This document shows, piece by piece, positions 43,622-54,414 of a DNA stretch of 64,000 nucleotides. Origin of the DNA: Bolinopsis microptera (Eukaryota; Ctenophora; Tentaculata; Lobata; Bolinopsidae); contig NC_087077.1 of the NCBI RefSeq assembly GCF_026151205.1, positions 62,001 through 126,000 of the forward strand, given 5' to 3'. The notes under the pieces were generated by a model. That model saw only the letters and a list, made by a program, of their open reading frames with translations, was not told where the DNA came from and did no database searches. Numbering within the stretch: position 1 is the first letter of the stretch; every line of letters begins with the position of its first letter. Made by a program: the position numbers and the translations under genes.

Positions 43622-45413
43622 TTTATCACCAATTCAATACATAATCAATAAATATATATCCGAATAAATTTGATTTAAAATTAAATTATACAAGTATGCT
43701 AGCAGCTAGCGCGCTTGTATTTGATAAATATTCACGCTGTTAAAATGGGTTTTACCACACCGCCACTCACATTAGCACAGTTGGTGAGCGGACCCAGGCG
43801 CTGTTAAGCTTTTATGAGCCCTGGTTGACTGCTCTGAGAGTGGCGACAGGTCTGACATTAATTTTATCTTAGTTTAACCTATATTCCAATAAAATTTTAG
43901 TTTTGAGTTATAATTACGTATATGATTTTTATGCGATATTTAAGTTACAGCTGCTCGCAATACATTATTGCTTAAAAATTGTTAAATATGCTCGCTATAC
44001 GCTTAATTTTAGATACCGTATGTATATATACATATCAGCTCATAATACCAAATAACAATAATAAATAAATTAAAAGCATGAAGAGGTCCAAAACCAATTC
44101 AAGCATGACACCAGGTTGATTACATTGACATCGGAAGCTGCAAGCTTATTAACGTTTGATTCCACGTTGATCCGTTATTATGCAGTCACCTTCAGGCGGT
44201 GTCGACGGATCATGCGAAAAGGGTTTTTTACAGGCTGTGCCCTTACCATAATTAAACTGAACCATTGCCTGATACGATGTAAACATGAGTGTTGGATAGG
44301 TGAGCCGCGCAAGCGCTCGCGCGCAAGAGAGATTAATTTTGTTCCCAAAGAAATTCGACTCTCCTAATGAATGCTTCTTGTGTGCTGCTTTTTGTTGATA
44401 TTAGAACTTCTTCTAGAGTTCTAGATAGGAATATGAGTCAGTTGGTAAGATAGCTTTACGAAATTGTGTACGATTCCTTTCAAATTCTGATGATACTTTT
44501 GTATTTCAGGGCAGCTAACAACAATAGTATAATACTAAATATTTGTATTCCATCTTTAGTTCATTATAGTTTTGTAATTTATTTAATTATACTAACAATA
44601 TTTCTTAATTATAGGTACAGTATAATGAAAGCTTCTGTACTGGATCGATACAAAACAGCATGTGCCACAATGGGAATAGCTCAAAATTCATTCATTTGCA
44701 AGGGATTGGAGAAGCAGATTCTTCATGTAAGGGTAGGCAAAATTCAGCCAGAAGAATGGACACCTATCATTAAATGTTTGGAGAACAATTCATCTATCAC
44801 AGAGGTTATTATAGAAGCCACAGTTCCCACCCACTGTGCATATGTGAAAAGATCATCATTCTGAATGAATGGTATTCCTTGCTTGCCATTTTATTACACA
44901 CATTACATCAGTTATTCAATAGCTAGAGCTTCCGCTTTGCTCTGTCGAGTTTTTATCTCACAGTTTTAGTAAATTTCTATACTATACGTAAAATCGGCAT
45001 GATAACCAAGCTCGCTAATTTACAACATTTTTCATAAAAGTTGAATTTGTTATAATTTGAAATATTGTCGTTTTACTTTTTTAGTTTCACGAGGCACCCA
45101 ACTTTTGAGTTAACTTTAATTGAAATTCAAATCCTTAACTCGAACTGAAACCAAACTTAACTAAACTTCACTGAAACATGAAACCAAATAAATATAAAGT
45201 CTAACGGATTTTCTGTAGAATTGCGAGCGTGGACTTGGAGCGTGCTAAATCACTCTACACTCGATCTTCGAGATTTTTTTTTTAAAGTTGATTTTGAAAC
45301 CAACTCGAACCGAAGTATTTTCGGACGCTGACTCTGCATTCCAATTCATCCCCATGACATTTTAAATAGGGTTAAACTTAAAATGCTCCCCTGGTGAGAT
45401 ATCGACGAAAAAC
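43622..45413. other. Intergenic region with a possible isolated exon
   Basis: Mostly AT-rich and featureless. It contains a GC-richer patch (about 43755-43850, with ACCCAGGCGCTGTTAAGC) that looks like part of a dispersed repeat, and the candidate first exon listed at 44623. Confidence 0.45.
44623..44820 (+). CDS. Possible first coding exon, LRR-like protein (tentative)
   Basis: An open segment begins with an ATG ten nt after TTCTTAATTATAG, a plausible acceptor. The translation starts MKASVLDRYKTACATMGIAQ and includes a stretch around GKIQPEEWTPIIKCLENNSSITEVII. The spacing of LxxxLxxNxxIxxVxI resembles the start of a leucine-rich-repeat protein. No following exon was found and the donor is unclear, so it could be a gene remnant. 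Confidence 0.3.
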
Positions 45414-45417
45414 TTAA

Positions 45418-45513
45418 CGGGTGATAAACGTAACATATTGGTTTCAAATATCAGGACCGTCGACGAGTCCAACTCGGTGTGCGTCCTGGTAGGTTATAAC
45501 ATATAAACCTACA
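45418..45513 (+). mobile_element. Left-end fragment of TTAA-type MITE
   Basis: After TTAA (45414-45417) comes CGGGTGATAAACGTAACAT, then TTTCAAATAT, GTCGACGAGTCCAACTCGG and CGTCCTGGTAGGTT, matching the left arm of the 46579-46896 element. The right terminus was not identified. Confidence 0.6.
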
Positions 45514-46574
45514 ACGAAAAACTGTCATAGCTCGATCACGTGATATGACCGTTTATTGTTTAAGGAAGTTGGTCTAATTTATCGTTAGGGTTTCGGCATA
45601 TGCTTTTTGTCAGGGATGGGATCAGATTGCATGGAGGGTTAGGGTTTCCGGTTTCGAATAGTGGTTCATATCAGGGTGCAGGGCCACCTAGAGAATTGGT
45701 TGAACTCAGTGCAGTGCAGTGCGCGTGTATCGCGTTGTCCACAATTGTTAATGTTGATGAACTAGCCCGGCGCACGCTACTTCATATCACTTGCCTCTGG
45801 CCAAGTTAACATTTCGGGCCTAGTTAACATGAACTTAACATTTCGAGAAGGAATCGGCGCGCGCTACTTCGACAAAATCTAGACGAGTAACATCCGTTAA
45901 GTGTTAAGTGTTAAGGTTACCTGGCGCCCCAATATATGTGCGCGGCGTTATTTTCAAGCTTTCTGAGTACGTGAGTACAATTAAATAGATTAGCAAGCTC
46001 TAGAAGTAGATACGTAAGTGTAATAAACATTATTTGATACGCGGTCAGAAGTGAATCGCGCTACAACATATCAAATGTATAATCAGAATGGTGATTGATT
46101 AAATTGTATTACATCGCGACCCCCAAAGCTAAGTTGTTTCACTAACCCTCTGTAGAGTTTCAACGATACAGGGGAACTGCGCACTCGTACGCAGCGGGTC
46201 ATACAACGTATGACAAGTGATTGACGGATATAATATGTATGATGATATTCATTAAATTTTGTTTGCATGTGGCGCGAATCTAAGAAGCAACTTCAAAATG
46301 ATTACACTATTTGATTTTTAATTAGCAGAATTTAATAAATTGTGAATAGTTGGAGCAAAAAGGCTTTACGGGCTTTTTCTATTCTATACACTAAAGACTT
46401 GTATAACGTCGCGTCGTGACCCTCATTATAGTGGCGTTTTTACGATACAGAGGGAGCCGCGCACTCGTGCGCGGCAGGTCATACAACGTATGACATGAAT
46501 AATAGGTCATACAACGTATGACAACTAAAAACAACATACAAATACATTTTTTAAATATTTTTGATTGTAGAATT
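45514..46574. other. GC-patchy repeat mosaic
   Basis: No gene was recognised. GCGCGC-rich short motifs recur, and two copies of a module GCGGGTCATACAACGTATGACA (near 46195) and GCAGGTCATACAACGTATGACA (near 46475) are each preceded by a GATACAGRGGGA motif. They look like members of another short dispersed element. Confidence 0.5.
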
Positions 46575-46578
46575 TTAA

Positions 46579-46896
46579 CGGGTGATAGACGTAAAATATT
46601 TATTTCAAATATTAGAACTCTTGGCGCAAACTTTTCAGCCAATCAGCATCAAAGGCACTTTCTGCCACAATTGACTCGTAATTCGACCTACCAGGATCAC
46701 CGTCGACGAGTGATAGAGTCCAACTCGGCGCGCGTCTTGGTAGGCTACAAATATGAAATATAATTATTCTTTTAATCTTTTTTAACCTGAGAAATGAAAC
46801 GTACATATTTAATTTTGCATTACGTTTATAATTGTAGGTTTACAACCTACCAGGACGCGCGCCGAGTTGGAACAGATATTTTACGAGTATCACCCG
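46579..46896. mobile_element. TTAA-flanked MITE (piggyBac-like target)
   Basis: A 318-bp element has inverted ends CGGGTGATAGACGTAAAAT and, reversed, CGGGTGATACTCGTAAAAT, each next to TTAA (46575-46578 and 46897-46900). Subterminal inverted blocks CCAACTCGGCGCGCGTC and GACGCGCGCCGAGTTGG also pair. TTAA target duplication is the hallmark of piggyBac-type transposons, though the terminal bases are not the classical CCC. It is non-coding. Confidence 0.72.
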
Positions 46897-46900
46897 TTAA

Positions 46901-48000
46901 CATACGAGAAGTATTATTTGATGCGCGCGCGACCCAGTAGTGCATCGCGCTACAACATACAGCATAGCGCTAAAACGCGAAACAAGCGCGTCACGCAGTA
47001 CACGTATATACACATGGCTATGTTCTATGTGAACTCAAAATTTAGCAAACAATATTTTAAAAATTTGTTGAGTAAGTTAATTTTTCGCTTATCGAAAAAT
47101 TTTGTATAAGCATTATATTTAAGTCGCTAAACATCAAAAATTAAGAAAGTTAAAAAATTAAGCCAATTCCTTAATCATTAATTTTCTTATGATAAAAAAA
47201 TATATTCACAATTTTAGACTTTCGCGCGCATTTAAATTTTGGTACTTTGATGCCATGTGCAAATTTTCCTATATACATATATATTTTACATATATATTTT
47301 GTAATATGAACTAATTTAAATGTTTTTAATACGATTGTTAATTGACGATGTCAATTCATCTCAGCTCGGCGCGGCACAGTAGTGCATCTCGCCGATCTAG
47401 AGAGAAGCCTCATTGAGTGCGCGGCGCGGCACAGTAATGCATCGCGCTACAAATACGATTGTGGACAAAAATTATTTAAAAAATTAACAAATGTTTTAGG
47501 CGCGCCGCGCATATTATATGTTTGCTAATTTACACCTTTGTATGAAAATCGAGCGCTAAAAACTACTGTTAAATTTTCACAAGATAACCTTCATATCAGG
47601 AAGTTAGCTTTAGCCTAAACTCTTTACGCTTTTATCTTATTAAATTTTGTTTTTACTTAAATTTTGTTTTAATTAATTAAACACACGTGTTCGGACACGA
47701 CGTTGTCAATTTTCTGCTAGCTACTACTTTTACATCCCTTGAATGTCTTCATCACAACACAAAAGCTCCGGTCGCCGTGTCCATGCTATCACAAGAGTCT
47801 CCAGGAGTCCAACATCACAGAATCATTTCGGCCTTGTTATGTGCGTTTTTTGTAGTCTAAAATCTAACTAACTCAATTCTGTATGCCCTATTTTTTAACT
47901 TGTGAAAAACAAATCTGAGAGCACCTTGATAATAAATTTTCATGTGAATTTATTTTCTTGAACAAATCCAAGAGTCCTTTAAGTTTGTCCTCTAAGGGAT
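46901..48000. other. AT-rich intergenic sequence
   Basis: Apart from copy 3 of the short GC-rich element (47338-47452) and a GAAACAAGCGCGTCACGCAGTA patch near 46980, nothing recognisable was seen. Confidence 0.45.
47338..47452 (+). mobile_element. Short GC-rich element, copy 3, with 9-bp flanking duplication
   Basis: A 115-bp copy of the element at 4785 and 5736, starting TTAATTGACGATGTCAATTC and ending ATCGCGCTACAA. It is flanked by ATACGATTG at 47329-47337 and 47453-47461. It lacks a short internal stretch after CGCCGATCTAG that copy 1 retains. Confidence 0.85.
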
Positions 48001-49108
48001 GGTGTTGAAGGGTACATCCTGCAGTACAGGATCACAGTGGTCCGCAAAGGGGGGTCAGGCTATAATAGACCCCTTCTAGGTCATTTTGTTGTCTCAGGAT
48101 ATGTTTCCTGGAGTATTTTCGCCCAAAAAGACGTTTAAAAGCACTTAGAAGACCTCAAAATATACCAGGAGGGCTAAAAATGAGAAATCAAAAAATTGAT
48201 TTTTTCCAAAAATACCCTGAAAATTTTAGAATTTGGCCGCTAAATTTGTTTAAAAGGCCTGACTCAAAATTCTACTCCACAACTTAAAGTCCTCAGGCAA
48301 TTCTACGTTGATTCTGAAAATTTCATTAAAAAATATTGAAACCCTATTGAGTTATATTATTTTGAGCGACATCAGTTTCGCGAATGTCGCGAACTGAGAT
48401 ATGGGCAATTTTGTTCATTTTTTGCCATTATTTGAACACAGAATCCACAGTTAGGTAGATATTGAGCTGATATTCATAGAGAATGTGCAGTATAGGCTTA
48501 CCTAACATATAACATTTGTCTCATCCAAAAATATTTATAATTGGCCAAATTATGGGCTAAAATCTATAAAAATCTATCAAAATTGGCGCGTATGCCCAAA
48601 TATGGTCATATAGTATTTTGCTCATAACTCAGCCAATTTTTATCAAATTATGATAAAACTTTATATTTGTGTTCAAGAGACTAGAAGCTACAAGTAAAGC
48701 ACCCCAAAGCATGGTTTTGAGCTTGTTAAGGTGATTTTGCATAATTGGGATAATTGGGACCAAATATGGGCGTGGCTGATTTAAAAAAAAGTCCCAGCTT
48801 GTCCCAGGTTGAATTTTTTATGGCTAGTTAGATAATTATCTGAACTTTAGGATGCCATAGGTGGTTTAGGTGCACTCGAGCGCACTACCTAACATTTTTT
48901 TATTTTAAAACCAAAATTTTAGTTAAAAAGTGGGTCTAAAATTTGAGGGTAAATGAAAAATCAACCAAAATAGATATCAACATGAATTTTTTTTCATTAG
49001 ACAGGTATTCAACACGTACAACAGCAACAACAAGAGTAAGTGAATGCAAATATAGACTGCTTTATGAATATCCAGTCAGATGTAGGCCAATTTTTACTTC
49101 AATTATAG
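48001..49108. other. AT-rich stretch left of the foldback element
   Basis: No coding sequence was recognised. GATCACAGTGGTCC near 48030 resembles, in reverse, GGACCACTGTGAGGAT just right of the foldback element (53173-53190). The two may be parts of one older repeat split by the insertion. Confidence 0.4.
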
Positions 49109-49158
49109 CCTGGTGGGGGGGGTGTCACGTCCGTCTATGTCCGCCTGTCTCATAGAAT

Positions 49159-49268
49159 CCAAAAAGGACAGGACATAGGCGGACATAGACGGACATAGGC
49201 GGACATAGACGGACATAGGCGGACATAGGCGGACATAGACGGACATAGGCGGACATAGGCAGACATTA
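49159..49268. repeat. (GGACATAGRC)n minisatellite
   Basis: About ten tandem decamers GGACATAGGC/GGACATAGAC form the inner part of the left hairpin arm of the foldback element. A matching pair of decamers lies at 53130-53153. Confidence 0.95.
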
Positions 49269-49414
49269 ATGGACACCTAAATTGCTAAATAAAATGTTCA
49301 ATTTTTGCTGTTATAGGGGGATCATGTTTTTTGTCCGTTCGGTACCCTATATTTTCAAAACGGACAAAAAATAGAGCGGACAAAAATGGACAAACACAGA
49401 CAAAAATGGAAATA

Positions 49415-50110
49415 ACATTTAGATGCTTCCTCCTCCTACTCTTCCTCCTCCTCCCCCTGGGTCTTCCTGATCTTCCTCAGTCCTCTTCCTCCTCCCCTCC
49501 TCAGTCCTCCTACTCCTCCTCCTCGTCCTCAGTCCTCCTCATCAGTCCTCAACAGTCCTTCTCCTCCCCAGTCCTCCTCCTCCTCCTGAGTCCTCCTCAT
49601 GGGTCCTCCTCCTGGGTGCTCCTCCTCCTCTTCATCCTTCTCCTCTTCCTCCTCAGTCCTCAGTCCTCCTCAGTCCTCCTCCTCATCCTTCTCCTCAGTC
49701 CTCCATCCTCCTCCTCAGTCCTCCCCCAGTCCCCCTCCTCCTCCTCCTATTCAGTCCTCCTCCTCCTCCTTCTCAGTCCTCCTCAGTCCTCCTCCTCCTC
49801 CTGAGTCCTCCTCCTCCTCCTCCTCCTCCTCTTCCCTCTCAGTCATCCTCCTCAGCCACCCTCCTCAGTCCTCCTCAGTCCTCCTCCTCAGTCCTCCTCC
49901 TCCTGGGTCCTCCTCCTCCTCTTCATCCTCCTCCTCTTCCTCCTCGGTCCTCAGTCCTCCTCCTTCTGGGTCCTCCTCCTCATCCTTCTCATCAGTCCTC
50001 CTCCTCCCCAGTCCTCTCCCAGTCCCCCTTCTTCTCCTCCTCCTAATCAGTCCTCCTCCTCCTCCTCCTCCTCCTCCTCAGTTCTCCTCAGTCCTCCTTC
50101 TCTCTCTCTC
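49415..50110. repeat. TCC/CAGTCCTCC-rich low-complexity tract, left
   Basis: Nearly 700 bp of TCCTCC with interspersed CAGTCCTCC gives long pseudo-ORFs rich in Ser and Pro. They reflect the repeat and not a protein. A related tract in the same orientation lies at 52260-52915. Confidence 0.95.
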
Positions 50111-50436
50111 TGTTTTGGTCAACGGTTTCTGGCCTCCTAGTGAAGAGGGAGGCCTTCTCGCCGTGCCCACAGAGTGTGACTCCTGCTAGCCACACTCCAG
50201 GACTCCCTAAGTATATACAAAAACATAGAATAATAGATATCAACGCAACAGACCTCTGGAGTCTCGAAGCTGTTACTACCTTGCTCAGAGCAAACCCACT
50301 TCAGATGTTCTTCTTTGGCGGGCAGGCGAGGGACTTCCGAGCATGGTTCACACCTGAATATGTGTCACTATCTGAGATAGTCCTGTGTGGGTCTAGTGTA
50401 TGATTGTTTATGAACCTTGGTGTATGTCCTAGATGC

Positions 50437-51215
50437 TTATCCAAATAGATCGTCTCTGTCAAACCTTGTTGACTGTTCCACGAATTTGATAATGTGGTCG
50501 AGTTTACTATTGATGAGTTCCTCAATTGTTAGGATGGGTTTACCAAATATCTTCATTCTAGTTGTCATCAGCTGGATGTATTCACATAGGAAGTGTTGTG
50601 ATGTTTCTGCTTCCCCTGGGCAGTGTTCACAGTCTTGTGTTTCGAAATTGGAGTTGTTTGCTACCGTCTGGAAGTATGCTAGTGGGCTGTGTCCTGATAG
50701 TAGCCATGTTAGCCATCTGATGTGAGTACCTGTGATGTTAATTTTCTTGTACCTGTATTTGTTGAGGAAAAATGTTAGTGGGGTTTTTCCTTTATCACTG
50801 AGTGCCACCTGTTTATACTTCTTGATATGGAGATTGAAGAGGTAATCTTGTATTTGGGTGTTGATTATGCCTTCCGAGAGTGGCCGTGGGAGGAAGGGTT
50901 CAGGTCCAATGGGGGTGCTGCTGGATCCCTCCCTTGCTAGTTCGTCAGCTAGTTCATTACCGTGTACTCCTTCATGTCCTGGGACCCACCTAAGTTCTAC
51001 TTTGTGGGAGGTACCTAATGTGTTAAGTTGGTCAGCAATGTCCAGCACTAGTCTGGAGCTGATGCTGGTGCTGGTAAGTGCTAGGAGTGAGGCCTGGGAA
51101 TCTGAGTAAAGATTTATGAATGATGTTGTACCTATATTTTCAATGATCCAAATACTAGCCATGTGGAGAGCAAAGAGCTCGCATTGGTAAACTGTTGCTA
51201 GTTTACCAAGTTGAT
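50437..51215 (-). pseudogene. LINE fragment with RNase H domain
   Basis: The minus-strand ORF encodes a LINE-type RNase H. CELFALHMA just upstream of the first Met holds the catalytic Glu, YSDSQAS the second Asp, and WVPGHEGVHGNELADELA the His/Asp end of the domain. A C-terminal zinc-knuckle-like C..C....H...C motif (CEHCPGEAETSQHFLC) follows, as in I/Jockey/R1-type elements. The reverse transcriptase is missing. The copy lies inside the foldback element between its two TCC-rich tracts. Confidence 0.85.
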
Positions 51216-51239
51216 AACTGACTCTGTGGTAATCCTAAG

Positions 51240-52260
51240 TTATCATTAGTCCAGATACTTGCCATGTATAACGCGAATAGCGGGTACGATTTCCTCAATG
51301 AACCTGAAGAAGGAATATCTGTCCTGAATTGATACCATGTAACGTCGAGCTTAAAAATGAATCAAAAGTTCGAGTAAATCGTTAAACGTTGTATGTCCTA
51401 TTTGCATCCCCTAAGCATTGCAATGATGTTTATTCCTGGTCCGGTTAGCTTTGCGTCTCAGAACTAAAGAGGTCCACTATGCTTTAATGAGCTAAGCTGT
51501 CCACCAGGGTACTGTAGATCTAAGGGTTCCCCGTGTAATGGGGCAGGCTGTGATAAGGCATCTCTGCAGGATGTCCGAGATGAACTGATTCGAGTGTTGA
51601 GAACTTCCGCTGTAGAAACTGAATAGAACCAGTAAGGATGTCAGTCAAACTCTGCTGCTACTAGATGATTGTAGAGCGTCCAGTCACACTTCAATAAAGA
51701 GTGTGGCAAAACTAACCCGGTCCCCTGAAAAGTGGTTACTGGAGGAAGAAGTGCCAGGAATTCTCGTTATCAGTGTGTCCTCGTAGTCAGAGTTGAAATC
51801 CCTAATTCTGTCTTATTACGAGCCTGTGTCTAGCGTGTGTCAGCCCTTACGCATTAGCTGTCTTAACTGAAAAGACCTGAAAAGTGGTTACTGGAGGGAG
51901 AAGTGCCAAGACTACTCATTATCAGTGTGTCCTTGTAGTCAGGATGAGCGAATTGGAATCCCTAGCTCTGTGGTGGGTTACTTCGATGGGACCTGAAAGC
52001 TGAAAGAGAATTTCCTGGTGATTTAATAGCTCTTAGAGCTAGGTATCTGTGTCTAACGTATCGTCATTTGTGTGTGTACTATTTTGTAACCTGATATCTG
52101 AAAGAGAAATTTCCTGGTGCTTGGTAGCTGTTATTGTTGACTTCCTGGTTCCCATGGGAACTTTGAGTTGGCAAGTCCCAACCTTAGTACTCAACAAGAG
52201 AGCACACCACCCGTTAGTGCCAACCAGGCCACACCACGTGGAGGTTCGGAGAGGATTTCG
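51240..52260. repeat. Internally duplicated non-coding segment
   Basis: Two imperfect copies of a segment starting CCTGAAAAGTGGTTACTGGA, with CAGTGTGTCC and GGAATCCCTAG later, occur at about 51723 and 51887. Two copies of CTGAAAGAGAAATTTCCTGGTG follow near 52000 and 52096. The function is unknown. It lies between the RNase H fragment and the right TCC tract. Confidence 0.6.
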
Positions 52261-52915
52261 TGACCCGTCCTCCTTCTCATTTCTCCTAAGTCCTCCTCCT
52301 GAGTCCTCCTCCTGAGTCCTCCTCCTCTTCCTTCTGAGTCCTCCTCATGAGTCCTCCTCCTCCTCCCTCTCAGTCATCCTCCTCATTCATCCTCCTCAGC
52401 CATCCTCCCCAGCCATCCTCCTCAGCCATCCTCCTCAGTACTCCTCAGTCCTCCTCCTTCTCAGTCATCGTCAGTCCTCCTCCTCAGTCCTCCTCAGTCC
52501 TCCTCCTCCTCCTTGGTCCTCCTCCTCCTCCTCCTCCTGGGTCTTCCTGGGTCTTCCTGATCCTCCCCAGTCCTCTTCCTCCTCCCCTCCTCAATCCTCC
52601 TCCTACTCCTCCTCCTCGTCCTCAGTCCTCCTCATCAGTCCTCAACAGTTCTCCTCCTCCCCAGTCCTCCTCCTCCTCCTGGGGCCTTTTCCTGGGTCCT
52701 CCTCTTGGGTCCTCCTCCTCCTGGGTCCTCCTCCTCCTGGGTCCTCCTTCTCCTCCTCAGTCCTTCTCCTCCTCCTCCTCAGTCCTCTTCCTCCTCTTCC
52801 TCCTCCTCCTCCTCCTCCTCCCTCTCAGTCATCCTCCTCAGTCATCCTCCTCAGCCATCCTTCTCAGCCATCCTCCTCAGTACTCTTCAGTACTCTTCAG
52901 TACTCTTCAGTCCTC
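52260..52915. repeat. TCC/CAGTCCTCC-rich low-complexity tract, right
   Basis: Same composition and orientation as the tract at 49415-50110, including shared longer stretches such as GGGTCTTCCTGATCCTCC. The two tracts are direct and not inverted, so they probably arose by internal duplication within the element. Confidence 0.95.
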
Positions 52916-52919
52916 AAAA

Positions 52920-53095
52920 TGTTTGTCCGCTAATGTCCACCAATGTCCGCTAATGTCCACCAATGTCCATCCAAGTCCGCCAATGTCCGTCCGGGTCCGC
53001 CAATGTCCGTCCGAGTCCGCCAATGTCCGTCCGAGTCCGCCAATGTCCGTCCGAGTCCGCCAATGTCCGTCCGTGTCCGCCAATGTCCCAAAAAA
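52920..53095. repeat. (GTCCGCCAATGTCCGTCCGA)n minisatellite
   Basis: Repeats of GTCCGCCAATGTCC and GTCCACCAATGTCC, in the opposite orientation to the left GGACATAGGC array, form the inner part of the right hairpin arm of the foldback element. Confidence 0.93.
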
Positions 53096-53164
53096 CACGT
53101 CCGTTGTCTCATAGAATCCAAAAAGGACAGGACATAGGCGGACATAGACGGACATGACACCCCC

Positions 53165-54060
53165 CCCCCTGGTGGACCACTGTGAGGATACTGTGCTGTT
53201 GATCTTACTCTGATTCCCCTCTGTGCAATGAGTGTGCTTCGTAGTAAATCAAACCTGAATCGTGTTCTGATGTAATTTGTGACCTGACTCTAAGCTTTTT
53301 TTGTGTGGTCAGCTATCATTTCAGAGATAAAATCTACGCCCAATCTACAAATACAGTGCAGAGCTGTGGGACTAGTGGTAAAAGGGATCCTTTCTCTGAC
53401 TGAAATACTTTCCTCATGCAAACATTTCTTCTCCTTCTCATGGTCACTGCAGATCTTATCTAATGACTTTAAGGTGTTTGAGCCGTAGTTAGGACTTGTC
53501 AAAGAATGTTCTTTCAAAGGGCACATACAGTCCAACAGCTGCACCGACGGGCTTCATCCTCGGTGTTGGTCGTCTTTGTAAATGAAGTTGGTTAAACAGA
53601 CATGAGTGCAGTTCTATCTTTGTTGTACACTTTGCTTTTTGGAGGAAGAACACATTGTGTACATAGCATAGACTTATGATGTCTTGGAACTCCTGCCTGT
53701 TTAGAATATAGTTGAGGTCCTTCAGTGGTAGTGTTGAGAGCCATGTTGAGGCTCCCTTCTCTCTTGCTTGGTCTACGTGGTTCTTAAGTTGATGATCTGA
53801 CTTACTACAGATCATCTAGGACCTTTGAGGGAGAATCTTCTCTTCTGTTTCCTCAGTTCTTTATTTTCTTTCATCTTGCCCAAATCCAGCTTGATAACGT
53901 CTGGGTCTTGTTGGTTGATCAAATTCACGAGGTGATGTTCTGACAGGATTGATGATGCCTAGGCCGCTACGAAGATATCTCTCGTGCTCGTTGACTGGGC
54001 TACCAAGGAGGGCTGGTGCAGTGTATACTGTCTTCACATTTCTTTTCGTATACAAGTTGA
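53165..54060 (-). pseudogene. Degraded transposon ORF with LPAR-GLGIINP and DQAREKGAS motifs
   Basis: From 54060 leftward the minus strand preserves pieces of a protein family common in cnidarian, sponge and amphioxus repeats. LRSGLGIINPVRTSPREFDQP is near 53990-53930, DQAREKGASTWLSTLPL near 53770-53720, then FERTFFDKS, NYGSNTLKSLDKICSDHEKEKK and TNYIRTRFRFDLLRSTLIA in successive frames. The region normally includes a restriction-endonuclease-like fold, but the key residues are scattered by frameshifts. Family placement is from memory of the motif pattern and should be treated as tentative. The foldback element sits at its downstream end. Confidence 0.55.
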
Positions 54061-54414
54061 ATCTGTTTCATTGGCCAAATTTGGAAGCTGAAATAAGCAC
54101 TAATTTTGGTGAAGGCATCTCTTAGAAGAATATTGTTGCTTAAAACGTATATTGAAATTTAGATTGTTTTGTAGTGGTTTAAAATATAGTGTAGTAAATA
54201 ATAAATATAGTGTAGTAATATAAGTTCCAAAACGAAGAATACAATCAAACTTCAAACCCCACATTGCTGGGATCCCAGTCAATTTTCATGACTTTTCTAA
54301 TCGAAAATATTTCCTAAGTACCATTCTTTAACCACTGTAACTACCATAAAAACATGCAGTCGTTCACTTGTGTATCCATTCCATTTGATTCCACTATTCA
54401 GTTAGGCCCCAGTT

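Larger units (their letters stand above)
49117..53167. mobile_element. 4.05-kb hAT-like foldback element with hairpin ends and 8-bp target duplication
   Basis: The block is flanked by perfect CCTGGTGG direct repeats (49109-49116 and 53168-53175). It ends in G-run/TGTCACGTCCGTCTATG on the left and the inverse CATAGACGGACATGACAC/C-run on the right. Each end contains a hairpin: GTCCG...TGTCC arms around the loop TCTCATAGAATCCAAAAAGG. Arrays of GGACATAGGC (left) and GTCCGCCAATGTCC (right) repeats follow inward, then long TCC-rich tracts on both sides. The 8-bp duplication points to the hAT superfamily. No transposase was found; the interior holds a LINE fragment with RNase H. It interrupts or abuts an older LINE-like ORF on its right. 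Confidence 0.75.

Noticed and set aside
49331-50189. Long Ser/Pro/Leu-rich ORFs
   Set aside because: They exist only because the TCC/CAGTCCTCC low-complexity tract lacks stops in these frames; there is no codon or motif evidence of a protein.
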